The notes below the pieces were generated by a model that ran no database searches, had not been told where the DNA came from, and worked only from the letters and a program-made list of their open reading frames with translations. Position numbers and translations under genes: made by a program. DNA of 64,000 nt from Alphaproteobacteria bacterium UBA1301 (GTDB taxonomy: Bacteria; Pseudomonadota; Alphaproteobacteria; Micropepsales; Micropepsaceae): assembly GCA_002307725.1 (NCBI GenBank), contig DBUB01000010.1, forward strand, positions 699,111 through 763,110, written 5' to 3'. The number at the start of each line of letters is the position of its first letter. The stretch's first letter is position 1. Shown here one piece after another: positions 26,151 through 34,751 of the stretch.

Positions 26151-28868
26151 GTGGATAGCACAACGAAGGGTTTCGGACGGCGCACGTTCTTAAGCGGGGC
26201 GGCGCTGGCGCCGCTCGCCGTTGCAGCCGAAGCCCGCACGAAACAGCACGCCGCGCATCCACCATTGAATCTGGCGCTGGTGGCGAGCATCACGATTTCC
26301 GGCCAAACCAGCAAAGCCGAGCGCGACAGCCTCAACAGCGGTTTTGTGCCCGCCAATTCAACGGATTCGAGCCACGACGCCTTGCGCTTCTGGGAGCCGG
26401 CGGGGCTGCAATGGGTGGAATATGCTTGGGCCAAGCCGGTCACGCTCAGCAGCGTCGACGTTTATTGGCACATTGCCGGCACCTGGTTCTATGCCCCGAA
26501 GCGTTGGCGCGTGCTCGCTTGGAACGGCACAGCGTTCGAGCCGGTGGCAAATGTAAACGGCCTCGGCATCGCCAAAGATCAGTTCAACACCACAACCTTC
26601 AAGCCGGTGAAGACGACGCGCCTGCGCCTCGAAATCGAACCGGACGGCAACAAGAATTTCGCCCTTCTGCAGTGGAAGGCTAACGGCGTCGCGTCCGGCT
26701 TGCCGCCGGTGGTGGACGCGGGGCTCGACCGCACCCTGATCGCGGGCAGTGAGACCTATCTCCTCGGTAAGGTGCGTGCGCTTGGAGAACGGCCGGCGCT
26801 GCTCTGGCGCAAGACCAGCGGGCCCGGCGAGGTTGCCATCGCCGATGCCGATGCGGTCCAGACCACCGCGACGGCGACGGTGCTGGGCGATTACACGCTG
26901 CAACTGGCGGCGCGCGGGCCGGTAACGTCTTCGTTGAACTTGAAGGTGGAAGCACCGCCGCCGCAAGACCGCCTCGATGTCGTCTACACAACGCCCTACA
27001 CGATCACCAGCCCGTTCTGGAAGGCGCGCTCGAAGGCGCTGATCGTGGGTTGGATTCCGCATTGTATCGCCCAGTGCGAACGCACCGATCTGACGATCGG
27101 CGAGGGCGGTCTCGACAATTTCATCGAAGCGGCCAAGGCCTTGCGTGGCGAGCCGCACGGCAAGCATAAGGGTTTTGTGTTTTCCAACGCCTGGGTGCAT
27201 CAGACGGTGGAGTCGATGTGCATCGCGCTGATGGTCGACGCCCAAGGCGATCCCGAAATTCTCGCCGCCCAAGCGGCTATGCGCGCCACATTGGAAAAAT
27301 GGATTCCGATCATCCTGGCAGCGCAGCATCCCGATGGTTACCTACAAACCGCCTACACGCTGGCCGACCGCAAGCAGTGGCCGGAACGCTGGTCGCCGGA
27401 GCATCGCGACAATCACGAAGGCTATGTTTCGGGCTATTTCATCGAAAGCGCGATCAACCACTACACGCTGACCGGCGGCAAGGATTTGCGGCTCTACAAC
27501 GCCGCCAAGAAACTCGCCGATTGTTGGGTTGCCAATATCGGGCCGGGCAAAAAGCCGTGGTTCGACGGCCATCAGGAAATGGAACAGGCGCTGGTGCGCT
27601 TCGGCCGTTTCGTCAATGACATGGAAGGTCACGGCAAGGGCGATCCATATATCAAGTTGGCGCAGTTCCTGCTGGAGTCGCGTCAGGGCGGCAACGAATA
27701 CGACCAGAGTCATCTGCCGCCGCAACAGCAATACGAAGCGGTCGGTCACGCCGTGCGGGCGGTTTATTTCTATTCTGGCATGGCCGACATCGCCGCCGAG
27801 ACCGGTGATCGCGGCTATCAGAGCGCCGTGGCGTCGCTCCGCGACAATCTCGTCGACCGCAAATATTACGTCACCGGAGGCGTCGGCAGCGGTGATACCT
27901 CGGAAGGCTTTGGCGAAAATTATGCACTCAAGAACGACGCTTATTGCGAAAGCTGTTCGAGCTGCGGCCTGATCTTCTTCCAGTACAAGCTGAACCTTTC
28001 CTATAACGACGCGCGTTACGCCGATCTCTATGAAGAGACGATGTATAATGCGCTGCTCGGCGCCGTGGATTTGGAAGGCAAGAACTTCACGTACACCAAT
28101 CCGCTGGAAGACACCGCGCCGCGCTACAAGTGGCACACCTGTCCCTGCTGCGTCGGCAATATTCCGCGCACGCTCTTGATGGTCCCGACCTGGTCTTATG
28201 TGAAGGACAAGACCGGCATCTATGTGAACCTGTTCGTCGGCTCGAAGATCGATGTCGGTGAGGTTGCCGGCACCAAAGTGCAGATGGTGCAGGAGACCAA
28301 TTATCCCTGGAACGGCGCCGTGGCGATCACCGTCAATCCCGCCGCGCCGAAGGAATTCGCCGTCCGCATCCGGGTGCCCAGCCGTGTCACGAGCGCGCTT
28401 TATCAAGCCACGCCGTCCGTCGGCGGCTTGCTGAAATTCGCCGTCAATGGTGTGCCCTCGGAAGCCAAACTCGAAAACGGTTACGCCGTCATCACGCGGC
28501 GTTGGCAGAAGGGCGACAAGATCGTATTCGAGCTGCCGCTCGGCGTGCAGACGGTGAAGGCGGACGAGCGCATCGAAGCCACCCGCGGCAAGACCGCCCT
28601 GCGCTATGGCCCGCTGCTCTACAACGTCGAAACCGCCGACCAAAAGCGCATCGACGGCGTCTTGTCATCGGCACCTCTGACGGCGGCGTGGCGCCCCGAT
28701 CTTCTTGGCGGCGTCATGGCGATCAATGGCCAATGGCAAGACGGCACGCCGCTGCTGGCGATCCCGAACTATGCCCGCATGAACCGCGCCGGCCCTCCCG
28801 GAGAACACCCGGTGGAACACAACCATGGCCCGGTTCTGAGCCAAGTGTGGATTAAGGAGGGGATCTAG
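26151..28868 (+). CDS. Glycoside hydrolase family 127 (beta-L-arabinofuranosidase-like), exported
   Basis: A 905-residue exported glycosidase. The twin-arginine-type signal is GRRTFLSGAALAPLAVAAEA (residues 9-28). Residues about 35-190 look like a discoidin-type sugar-binding module (HDALRFWEPAGLQWVEYAW, VYWHIAGTWFYAPKRWRV). The catalytic barrel begins near SPFWKARSKALIVGWIPHC. The zinc/cysteine-nucleophile motifs of GH127 are present: YCESCSSCG (around 598-606) and WHTCPCCVGN (around 661-670). Substrate is probably L-arabinose-containing plant polymer. GTG at 26151 is chosen because AGGAGA stands eight bases before it. A lone gene with no sugar transporter beside it. Confidence 0.9.
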   Translation: MDSTTKGFGRRTFLSGAALAPLAVAAEARTKQHAAHPPLNLALVASITISGQTSKAERDSLNSGFVPANSTDSSHDALRFWEPAGLQWVEYAWAKPVTLSSVDVYWHIAGTWFYAPKRWRVLAWNGTAFEPVANVNGLGIAKDQFNTTTFKPVKTTRLRLEIEPDGNKNFALLQWKANGVASGLPPVVDAGLDRTLIAGSETYLLGKVRALGERPALLWRKTSGPGEVAIADADAVQTTATATVLGDYTLQLAARGPVTSSLNLKVEAPPPQDRLDVVYTTPYTITSPFWKARSKALIVGWIPHCIAQCERTDLTIGEGGLDNFIEAAKALRGEPHGKHKGFVFSNAWVHQTVESMCIALMVDAQGDPEILAAQAAMRATLEKWIPIILAAQHPDGYLQTAYTLADRKQWPERWSPEHRDNHEGYVSGYFIESAINHYTLTGGKDLRLYNAAKKLADCWVANIGPGKKPWFDGHQEMEQALVRFGRFVNDMEGHGKGDPYIKLAQFLLESRQGGNEYDQSHLPPQQQYEAVGHAVRAVYFYSGMADIAAETGDRGYQSAVASLRDNLVDRKYYVTGGVGSGDTSEGFGENYALKNDAYCESCSSCGLIFFQYKLNLSYNDARYADLYEETMYNALLGAVDLEGKNFTYTNPLEDTAPRYKWHTCPCCVGNIPRTLLMVPTWSYVKDKTGIYVNLFVGSKIDVGEVAGTKVQMVQETNYPWNGAVAITVNPAAPKEFAVRIRVPSRVTSALYQATPSVGGLLKFAVNGVPSEAKLENGYAVITRRWQKGDKIVFELPLGVQTVKADERIEATRGKTALRYGPLLYNVETADQKRIDGVLSSAPLTAAWRPDLLGGVMAINGQWQDGTPLLAIPNYARMNRAGPPGEHPVEHNHGPVLSQVWIKEGI

Positions 28869-28936
28869 TAGCTTGACGACTTGCGTTCAGACGGGATTCG
28901 ATAGAAAGTTGAATCTCTCGTCCTGGGGGGGGCATA

Positions 28937-29779
28937 TTGACCATAGTTGTGACTGCCAAGGTAACGGATGGTATTGTCCTTGCCGCCGATAGCGCGAGTT
29001 CATTCTTCGATGAAACGGGGGCGCGCATCAAAATATACAATAACGCCAACAAGGTGTTTAACTTAGTGAAGACCCAACCAATAGCCGCGATGGTCTATGG
29101 TTGCGGCAGCATTGGTGCGTCGTCGGTAGAAACCCTCACAAAAGATTTGCGAACGCGACTATCAGATTCCAAGAATGACCAGTACGGAATCGATCTGGCC
29201 GCCTATACAATCAAGGAAGTCGCGGAAAAGGCCCGGCGGTTTCTATACGAAGAGTGTTATAAGGCAGCTTATCCAGACCCGGATCCCAAGTATCTGATGG
29301 GGTACCGCGTATGCGGTTATTCTGCGAGCCAATCGTTGGCAGAGGTTTGGGAGTTTTCGATTGTCGGTGCCGATTGTTTGCCGCCGTATCAAATACAGGG
29401 AACCGAGTCTTTTGGGGTGCGCTGGGCCGGTGAAAACGAGCCGTTGGATCGACTGGTTTTAGGTGTGCCGGGTGCGCTAGATGAAGTACTGGCAGAGCGA
29501 GGAGTGCCCGCTGACGAAGCAAGGAAAATATTCCTTGAAGTGATCCGTCGTAGCGGGTGGAGCCCTACACTACCCGCGATGCCGATTCAGGATGCCATTG
29601 ATGTAGCAAAGTTTTTGGTGGAAACAGCGTGCGGGTACGCCAAGTTTGGTATACGAGCAGAGACGATCGGCGGGCCGATTGAGATTGCCGCGATAACCAA
29701 ATATGAAGGGTTTAAGTGGATATCTCGAAAGCACTATTATGCACGAGAGCTAAACGGAGAGGTCAACCATGTCCGCTAA
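28937..29779 (+). CDS. Proteasome-like Ntn-hydrolase, unassigned family
   Basis: A 280-residue protein whose N-terminus, MTIVVTAKVTDGIVLAADSA, has the proteasome/HslV/Anbu layout: a Thr that becomes residue 1 after Met removal and an Asp at the equivalent of Asp17. The Lys33 equivalent would be Lys39 in NANKVFNL and the GCGSIG turn follows, as in beta subunits. The C-terminal 160 residues do not resemble known members. TTG at 28937 is used; a run of G lies four bases upstream. Its last 11 bases overlap the next gene. AT-richer than its neighbours, so probably acquired. Proteolytic activity is inferred from the N-terminal residues only. Confidence 0.75.
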   Translation: MTIVVTAKVTDGIVLAADSASSFFDETGARIKIYNNANKVFNLVKTQPIAAMVYGCGSIGASSVETLTKDLRTRLSDSKNDQYGIDLAAYTIKEVAEKARRFLYEECYKAAYPDPDPKYLMGYRVCGYSASQSLAEVWEFSIVGADCLPPYQIQGTESFGVRWAGENEPLDRLVLGVPGALDEVLAERGVPADEARKIFLEVIRRSGWSPTLPAMPIQDAIDVAKFLVETACGYAKFGIRAETIGGPIEIAAITKYEGFKWISRKHYYARELNGEVNHVR

Positions 29780-29957
29780 TCGGGAACTGATTGAGCATCT
29801 CAACAACGCCACCCATAAGAAGGTGCTGTCGTCGCCGAAGGCCGGTGATTATTGTGCTCAGGCTCAGATTGATCACAGGATGTCGGACGGTGAAAGTCGC
29901 CGTATCGAAAAAGAACTGCGCCGGATAAAGAATGCTCGTGCAACTTTGGTCGCATAG
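29769..29957 (+). CDS. Small protein overlapping the Ntn-hydrolase gene
   Basis: A 62-residue hydrophilic protein whose ATG lies inside the last codons of the Ntn-hydrolase gene (11-base overlap) with GGAGAGG about seven bases upstream; coupling is thus strong. The product begins MSANRELIEHLNNATHKKVL and ends in a basic helix-like SRRIEKELRRIKNARATLVA. No membrane or signal segment is present. No family is recognised. It may be a cofactor, inhibitor or substrate of the hydrolase. Confidence 0.65.
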   Translation: MSANRELIEHLNNATHKKVLSSPKAGDYCAQAQIDHRMSDGESRRIEKELRRIKNARATLVA

Positions 29958-29996
29958 TGGGTGATTAATGCCTCAAGCAAAGTTGCATCTGCAGCC

Positions 29997-30130
29997 TTAG
30001 TAAAACACCACTGTCCGCTTGCCGTTCACCAAAATGCGGTGTTTGGCAGTGCCACTGCGCGGCGCGGGGCAGCACCTTGTTTTCGATGTCGCGGCCGAGC
30101 GCGGCGAGGTCGTCGCCGGTCATGGTATGC
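29997..30130 (-). pseudogene. Decayed duplicate of the purU 3' end
   Basis: The minus strand matches the last ~43 codons of the intact purU gene at 30868, at roughly 80% nucleotide identity by eye, including the end TVVFY plus stop. The homologous peptide MTGDDLAALGRDIENKVLPR is clear, then a one-base insertion near 30050 shifts frame before the final LVNGKRTVVF. There is no upstream part of purU here. It looks like a gene end left by an integration or by recombination with a related allele. Confidence 0.8.
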
Positions 30131-30777
30131 GCGAATAGGGTGACAGAATGCTATTCACCTCGCTCGAATATTTTGGGATTTGGGATATTGTGCTCGTGCC
30201 CTCGTATTCCAGCCCCGCCCCCGTGCACGCGTAACGCAAGTTAGCCCGCATGTTAGCCGCGCTGAACGGATGAAAGTGGCGCATCTCGGCTCTAGCCGAA
30301 CTCGCGGGAGTGTCGGCAATGGGGCGCCGTTCGCGGAGCGCCTGCGTTCACCAATTTTGTTCATCTACATGAACGGATGCATTTGCATCGCGCCCTTAAC
30401 AACGTAGCGATTGTCGCACCCACTTGAATTGTTAGTATCGCGTACCCACGTCTCTTGCCGTGTTTGACAATGGAGAGACGTCTTCGGCTTCGGCCTAAAA
30501 ATTCTGCGCAAATACAGGAGTATCGCGCCCGCACGCGCTGCAAAAACAACACCCCGCGAGGATGCGTAAGCCCGAGTAAGCCCGCTATGGCGGCATCGGC
30601 CGCGTCGCAAGGCGGCTGGTTTGCCAAAGCACTCCGTAGAATGAGACCAATGCGCCTGTCGATCGCCGCTTGACCGCGGCCTCCGGAGGCGGTGGCGGGT
30701 TCGAGGCTGAAGGCGGGATCGGTTGATTCCGCCTTTGGTATATGGGGTAGTGCGGTGGGCGCTCGGACGAGATTGAT
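30131..30777. other. Gene-free region with inverted repeats beside purU
   Basis: No protein-like reading frame with a ribosome site is seen. Noted structures are two tandem perfect palindromes, GTTCAT/ATGAAC (30359-30374) and GATGCA/TGCATC (30376-30389), a GCCTCCGGAGGC palindrome at 30679-30690, and AAGGCGG/CCGCCTT (30710-30735) followed by a short T-rich run. The region may be the remnant of an inserted element. Confidence 0.5.
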
Positions 30778-30841
30778 CTTTCCTCCCCCCGCTATTCGAA
30801 CATCAGACGGCGCGAAGGAATGTATCCGCGGGGGAGGAAAG
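30778..30841. repeat. Long-armed inverted repeat downstream of purU
   Basis: The arm CTTTCCTCCCCCCGC (30778-30792) is matched by GCGGGGGAGGAAAG (30828-30841), with one G missing, around a 35-base loop. It lies about 27 bp beyond the purU stop, so a purU transcript would end in this structure. A 3'-UTR structure or an element end are both possible. Confidence 0.6.
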
Positions 30842-30867
30842 AGAATTCCGCGATCCCATTTGTTGCT

Positions 30868-31734
30868 CTAGAAAAACACCACCGTCCGCTTGCCGTTGAC
30901 CAGAATGCGGTGCTCGGCGTGCCATTGCACGGCGCGGGAGAGGACCTTGTTTTCGATATCGCGACCCAGCGCAGCCATGTCGTCGCCCGACATGGCGTGG
31001 GTGGCGCGTTCGACCGCTTGTTCGATGATCGGGCCTTCATCGAGCGCGCTCGTCACATAATGCGCGGTGGCACCAATCAGCTTGACGCCGCGGTCGTGCG
31101 CCTGATGATAGGGGCGGGCGCCCTTGAAGCTTGGCAGGAACGAGTGGTGGATGTTGATGATTTTCCCCGGCATGGCGTCGGCAATCGCCGGCGACAGGAT
31201 CTGCATGTAGCGCGCCAGCACCACCAGATCGATGCGCTCCTCGGCGATAATTTCCGCCAGGGTGTTTTCCTGCGCCTTGCGGTTGTCGTTAGTGACCGGA
31301 AGAAAGCGGAACGGAATGCCGTGCGCGGCGGCGACGTCGGCAAAATCGCGATGGTTGGAGACGATCACCGGAATCTCGATCGGCAACGCGCCGATGCGAT
31401 GGCGATAGAGCAGGTCCACCAGGCAGTGCCCGAGCTTCGACACCAGGATCAGCGTTCGGGTCTTGACCGCGCTGTCGTGGATCGCTGCCGTCATGTCGAA
31501 TTGGCGCGCGATGGGGGCAAAGCCGTCGCGGATGGCATCGCCGCTGGTGCCGGTCTCGGAGGCGAAGGAGATGCGCAGGAAGAAGCGGCCGTTGTCGCGG
31601 TCGCCGTATTGGGCGCTGTCGATGATGTTGCAGCCGCTGTCGAACAGATACTTGGTCACCGTGGAAACGATGCCGCGGCGGTCCGGGCAGGACACGGTTA
31701 AGACGTAGCTGTTGGGATTGCTGTTATCGGACAT
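30868..31734 (-). CDS. purU: Formyltetrahydrofolate deformylase
   Basis: Hydrolyses 10-formyl-THF to formate and THF, balancing one-carbon pools for purine synthesis. The 288-residue chain has an N-terminal ACT domain (VSCPDRRGIVSTVTKYLFDS, about 15-34) and a formyltransferase-fold catalytic domain: PVIVSNHRDF, VLARYMQILSP, the catalytic NIHHSFLPSFKGARPYHQA with the Asn-His pair, and TSALDEGPIIEQ with the Asp. It is monocistronic. A degraded copy of its 3' end lies about 740 bp downstream. Confidence 0.96.
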   Translation of the reverse strand: MSDNSNPNSYVLTVSCPDRRGIVSTVTKYLFDSGCNIIDSAQYGDRDNGRFFLRISFASETGTSGDAIRDGFAPIARQFDMTAAIHDSAVKTRTLILVSKLGHCLVDLLYRHRIGALPIEIPVIVSNHRDFADVAAAHGIPFRFLPVTNDNRKAQENTLAEIIAEERIDLVVLARYMQILSPAIADAMPGKIINIHHSFLPSFKGARPYHQAHDRGVKLIGATAHYVTSALDEGPIIEQAVERATHAMSGDDMAALGRDIENKVLSRAVQWHAEHRILVNGKRTVVFF

Positions 31735-31847
31735 CGGGCGGCCAGTTTGTTTCTGCGCGCGGACCTCTTACGCAATTTGGCGCCGCGTGAGAAGCAAAAT
31801 GACGGCCTCCTGCTCGACGGCGTGACCTGATGCTATATAAGACGCGC

Positions 31848-33284
31848 ATGAGCGATGTGACGCCGTCTTCCGATAAGCCGACCCTTGATCCTGAGAACTG
31901 GGAGGAATTGCGCGCGCAAGGCCATCGCATGCTCGACGACACGCTGGATTACATCAAAGACATCCGCGAGCGCCCGGTGTGGCAGCCAATTCCGGAGGCG
32001 GTGCGGGCGCAGTTTCGGGCTGGTCTGCCCCAGGAGCCGGGCGAACTCGGCGCGGTCTATAACGAATTTGCCCGTAACGTGGTTCCGTATGCGGCGGGGA
32101 ATGTCCATCCCGGTTTCATGGGATGGGTGCAGGGCGGCGGCACTGCGGTCGGCATGTTGGCGGAGATGCTGGCGGGCGGGCTGAACGCCAACCTTGGCGG
32201 CCGCGATCATGCCCCAGTGGAAGTCGAGCGCCAGATCGTCGATTGGGTGCGGCAGATTTTCGAGTTTCCCGAAGGCGCCACCGGGCTGTTCGTGACCGGC
32301 TCGTCGCTGGCCAATTTCATCGGCGTGCTGGTGGCGCGAACGGCCGCGCTCGGCACCGATGTGCGCAAATCCGGTCTTGGCGCGGCGGGCGGCAAGCTGC
32401 GTGCTTATGCCAGCGCGGCAGCGCATCGCTGTATTCCGCTGGCGCTGGATTTGTCCGGGCTTGGTTCCGCCGCGGTGCGCCCGATCGCGACCGATACCGA
32501 CGGCCGCATGGATCTGGCAAAACTCGCCGACGCCGTGGCGTGCGACCGGGCCGCTGGGCTGACGCCGTTCCTGGTGGTCGGCACCGCCGGAACCGTTGAT
32601 ACGGGCGCCATCGATGATCTCTCCGCCATCGCCGATTTCTGCGCGGCGGAAAATTTGCGCTTCCATGTCGATGGTGCCTTCGGCGCTTTGGCAGTGCTGT
32701 CGCCGAAGCTGAAGCCGTTAGTGAAGGGCATCGAACGCGCCGATTCCATTGCCTTTGATTTCCACAAATGGGGGCAGGTACCTTACGACGCCGGTTTTGT
32801 GCTGGTGCGCGACGGGAAATTGCATCGCGATACCTTTGCCAGCCCCGCCGCCTATTTGCGGCCGCAAGCCAAGGGTCTAGCCGCGGGGGCGCCGTGGTTC
32901 TCCGATTACGGTCCCGATCTGTCGCGCGGTTTCCGGGCGCTGAAAACCTGGTTCACGCTGAAGACTTACGGTCTCAGACGCATCGGGCAGTCCATCGAGC
33001 ACAGTTGCGAACTGGCGCAGTATCTGGAAGCCCGGGTGCGCGCTGAGCCGAAGCTGGAACTCCTGGCCCCGGCGCGGCTCAACATCGTGTGCTTCCGCTA
33101 TGGCAGCAGCGACGCGGTCAATGCCAAAATCGTCGTGGACCTGCACGAATCCGGCATTGCGGCGCCGTCCACCACCACGGTGAACGGCAAGCTCGCCATC
33201 CGCTGCGCCTTCGTCAATCACCGCATCCAAATCCGCGATGTCGAGGCGATGGTCGCGGCGGTGTTGCGTCTGGGGTCGGCTTGA
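31848..33284 (+). CDS. Group II PLP-dependent decarboxylase
   Basis: A 478-residue member of the aromatic-L-amino-acid/glutamate decarboxylase group. Visible are the HPGFMGWVQGGG segment (about 90-101), FVTGSSLANFIGVLVAR, the cofactor aspartate in FHVDGAFGAL and the Schiff-base lysine in AFDFHKWGQVPYD. The substrate could be an aromatic amino acid or aspartate; sequence alone does not decide. ATG at 31848 gives the usual N-terminus (MSDVTPSSDKPTLDPENWEE); an in-frame ATG six codons earlier exists and neither has a strong ribosome site. The MscS gene begins 46 bp after its stop. Confidence 0.87.
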   Translation: MSDVTPSSDKPTLDPENWEELRAQGHRMLDDTLDYIKDIRERPVWQPIPEAVRAQFRAGLPQEPGELGAVYNEFARNVVPYAAGNVHPGFMGWVQGGGTAVGMLAEMLAGGLNANLGGRDHAPVEVERQIVDWVRQIFEFPEGATGLFVTGSSLANFIGVLVARTAALGTDVRKSGLGAAGGKLRAYASAAAHRCIPLALDLSGLGSAAVRPIATDTDGRMDLAKLADAVACDRAAGLTPFLVVGTAGTVDTGAIDDLSAIADFCAAENLRFHVDGAFGALAVLSPKLKPLVKGIERADSIAFDFHKWGQVPYDAGFVLVRDGKLHRDTFASPAAYLRPQAKGLAAGAPWFSDYGPDLSRGFRALKTWFTLKTYGLRRIGQSIEHSCELAQYLEARVRAEPKLELLAPARLNIVCFRYGSSDAVNAKIVVDLHESGIAAPSTTTVNGKLAIRCAFVNHRIQIRDVEAMVAAVLRLGSA

Positions 33285-33330
33285 TGGCGGTCGCGGCGGC
33301 GTGGATGATGGGCATCTGGACGAATCGCCC

Positions 33331-34635
33331 ATGCGCATGAACAACACATTCCAAGCCTTTGACGTCGCGCGTTTCCTGTCGGAGACGCCGCATAAGATTC
33401 TGGCCCAGATTCAGACGCCGGAGTTTCTCGCCCAGGCGGGACTCATCGTTGTGGGGGGCGCGCTGGCGTGGTGGCTGGCCTGGCTGGCGCGCGGGCCGCT
33501 GACCCGGTGTGCCGCGCGGCTGCCCACGGCGTGGCGATCTGGTTTCATCCGCACCACCGAATTCGTCTCGTTCCCATTGCTTTGGCTCGCCCTCTTGTGG
33601 TTCGGCGCGCTGACGGGGCTGGTGCTCGAGCTGAAACTGCCGCTGCTTGATGCCGCGATCGATCTGGTGTTCGCCTGGATTTGCATCCGGCTGTTGTCGT
33701 TCACGGTGAAGAGCCACGTGGTTTCGGTGGTGATCTTCATCATCGGTTTCACCGTCGCGGCGCTCAGCATTCTCGATCTCTACCACCCGCTGGTGACATG
33801 GCTGGCGCGCGTCCATGTCTACGACGCCAAGACGACCCACATCTCGCTCCTCGGTGGCATCAATGCGCTGATCATCCTCGTCGTGCTGTTGTGGCTGACG
33901 CAGCTTTTGTACCGCTTCCTGCAACGGCGGATCGAGATGGCGTCGGCGCTGACACCCTCGCTACAAGTGCTGCTCAGTCAGTTGCTCAAGATTTTCCTGC
34001 CGGCGCTGGCGATCATCATCGCGTTACAGACTGTTGGTTTGGACCTCACGACCTTGACGGTGGCATTCGGTGCCGTCGGTCTCGGGGTCGGGCTCGGCCT
34101 GCAGAAGGTGGTCTCCAATCTGGTGTCGGGCCTATCGCTGATCATCGGCAAGACGATCAAGCCGGGCGATATCCTGAAGTACAAGGACACCTACGGCTGG
34201 GTCACCAACATGAGCGCGCGTTATGTGACCTTGCGCACGCTCGGCGGCATCGAACACCTCATCCCCAATGATTATTTTATCGAGAACGGGGTCGAGAACT
34301 GGAGCTATACCGATGCGGTGATCGCATTGGAGTTGTCGGTGGGAATTTCCTACGACGCCGATCCGCATCAGGCGATCGGCTTGTGCCAAGAGGCGGCGGG
34401 TTCGGTCAAACGTGTGCTGGCAAATCCGGCGCCGATGGCGGTGGTCAAGGAATTCGGCGACAGTTCAGTCAATCTCAAGATTTATTTCTGGATCGACGAC
34501 CCGCGCCAGGGCACCGCCAATGTCAAAAGCGAGGTCCTGCTCGCCATTTGGGATCGCTTCAAAACAGCCGGCATCACCATTCCTTATCCGCAACACGACG
34601 TGCGGATTGTGTCGGGGACGGCGCCACAACCATAG
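33331..34635 (+). CDS. MscS-family mechanosensitive channel
   Basis: An inner-membrane channel of about 434 residues that opens under membrane tension. There are hydrophobic segments near 35-55, 75-95, 105-120, 130-150 and 165-190, then the pore-lining TM3 region TVAFGAVGLGVGLGLQKVVS with the Gly/Ala packing pattern. The beta-domain follows: TIKPGDILKYKDTYGWV, HLIPNDYFIENGVENWSY. The start at 33331 (MRMNNTFQAF) is after the decarboxylase stop; a longer in-frame start would overlap that gene. Two REP-like hairpins follow the stop. Confidence 0.9.
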   Translation: MRMNNTFQAFDVARFLSETPHKILAQIQTPEFLAQAGLIVVGGALAWWLAWLARGPLTRCAARLPTAWRSGFIRTTEFVSFPLLWLALLWFGALTGLVLELKLPLLDAAIDLVFAWICIRLLSFTVKSHVVSVVIFIIGFTVAALSILDLYHPLVTWLARVHVYDAKTTHISLLGGINALIILVVLLWLTQLLYRFLQRRIEMASALTPSLQVLLSQLLKIFLPALAIIIALQTVGLDLTTLTVAFGAVGLGVGLGLQKVVSNLVSGLSLIIGKTIKPGDILKYKDTYGWVTNMSARYVTLRTLGGIEHLIPNDYFIENGVENWSYTDAVIALELSVGISYDADPHQAIGLCQEAAGSVKRVLANPAPMAVVKEFGDSSVNLKIYFWIDDPRQGTANVKSEVLLAIWDRFKTAGITIPYPQHDVRIVSGTAPQP

Positions 34636-34636
34636 T

Positions 34637-34740
34637 GTCATGGCCCGCGGCTGCGGGCCATCCAGGTTTCATCTGGCATTTCTTCCGAGGACAAGACAGG
34701 CGTGACCTGGATCACCCGCATTTGCGGGTGATGACGGTAG
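34637..34740. repeat. Pair of inverted REP-like hairpins
   Basis: Two perfect nine-bp stems: ATGGCCCGC/GCGGGCCAT (34640-34661) and ATCACCCGC/GCGGGTGAT (34713-34734). Their outer bases mirror each other (GTCAT ... ATCCAGG, then CCTGGAT ... ATGACGG), so the unit is a head-to-head pair, as in bacterial interspersed REP elements. They separate the convergent mscS and alginate-lyase genes and may also act in termination. Confidence 0.75.
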
Positions 34741-34751
34741 GGAGAAATGCC

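Noticed and set aside
27342..28643. Long antisense frame over the GH127 gene
   Set aside because: It mirrors the codon structure of the real gene, lacks any family motif and has no ribosome site; it is a shadow of GC-rich coding DNA.
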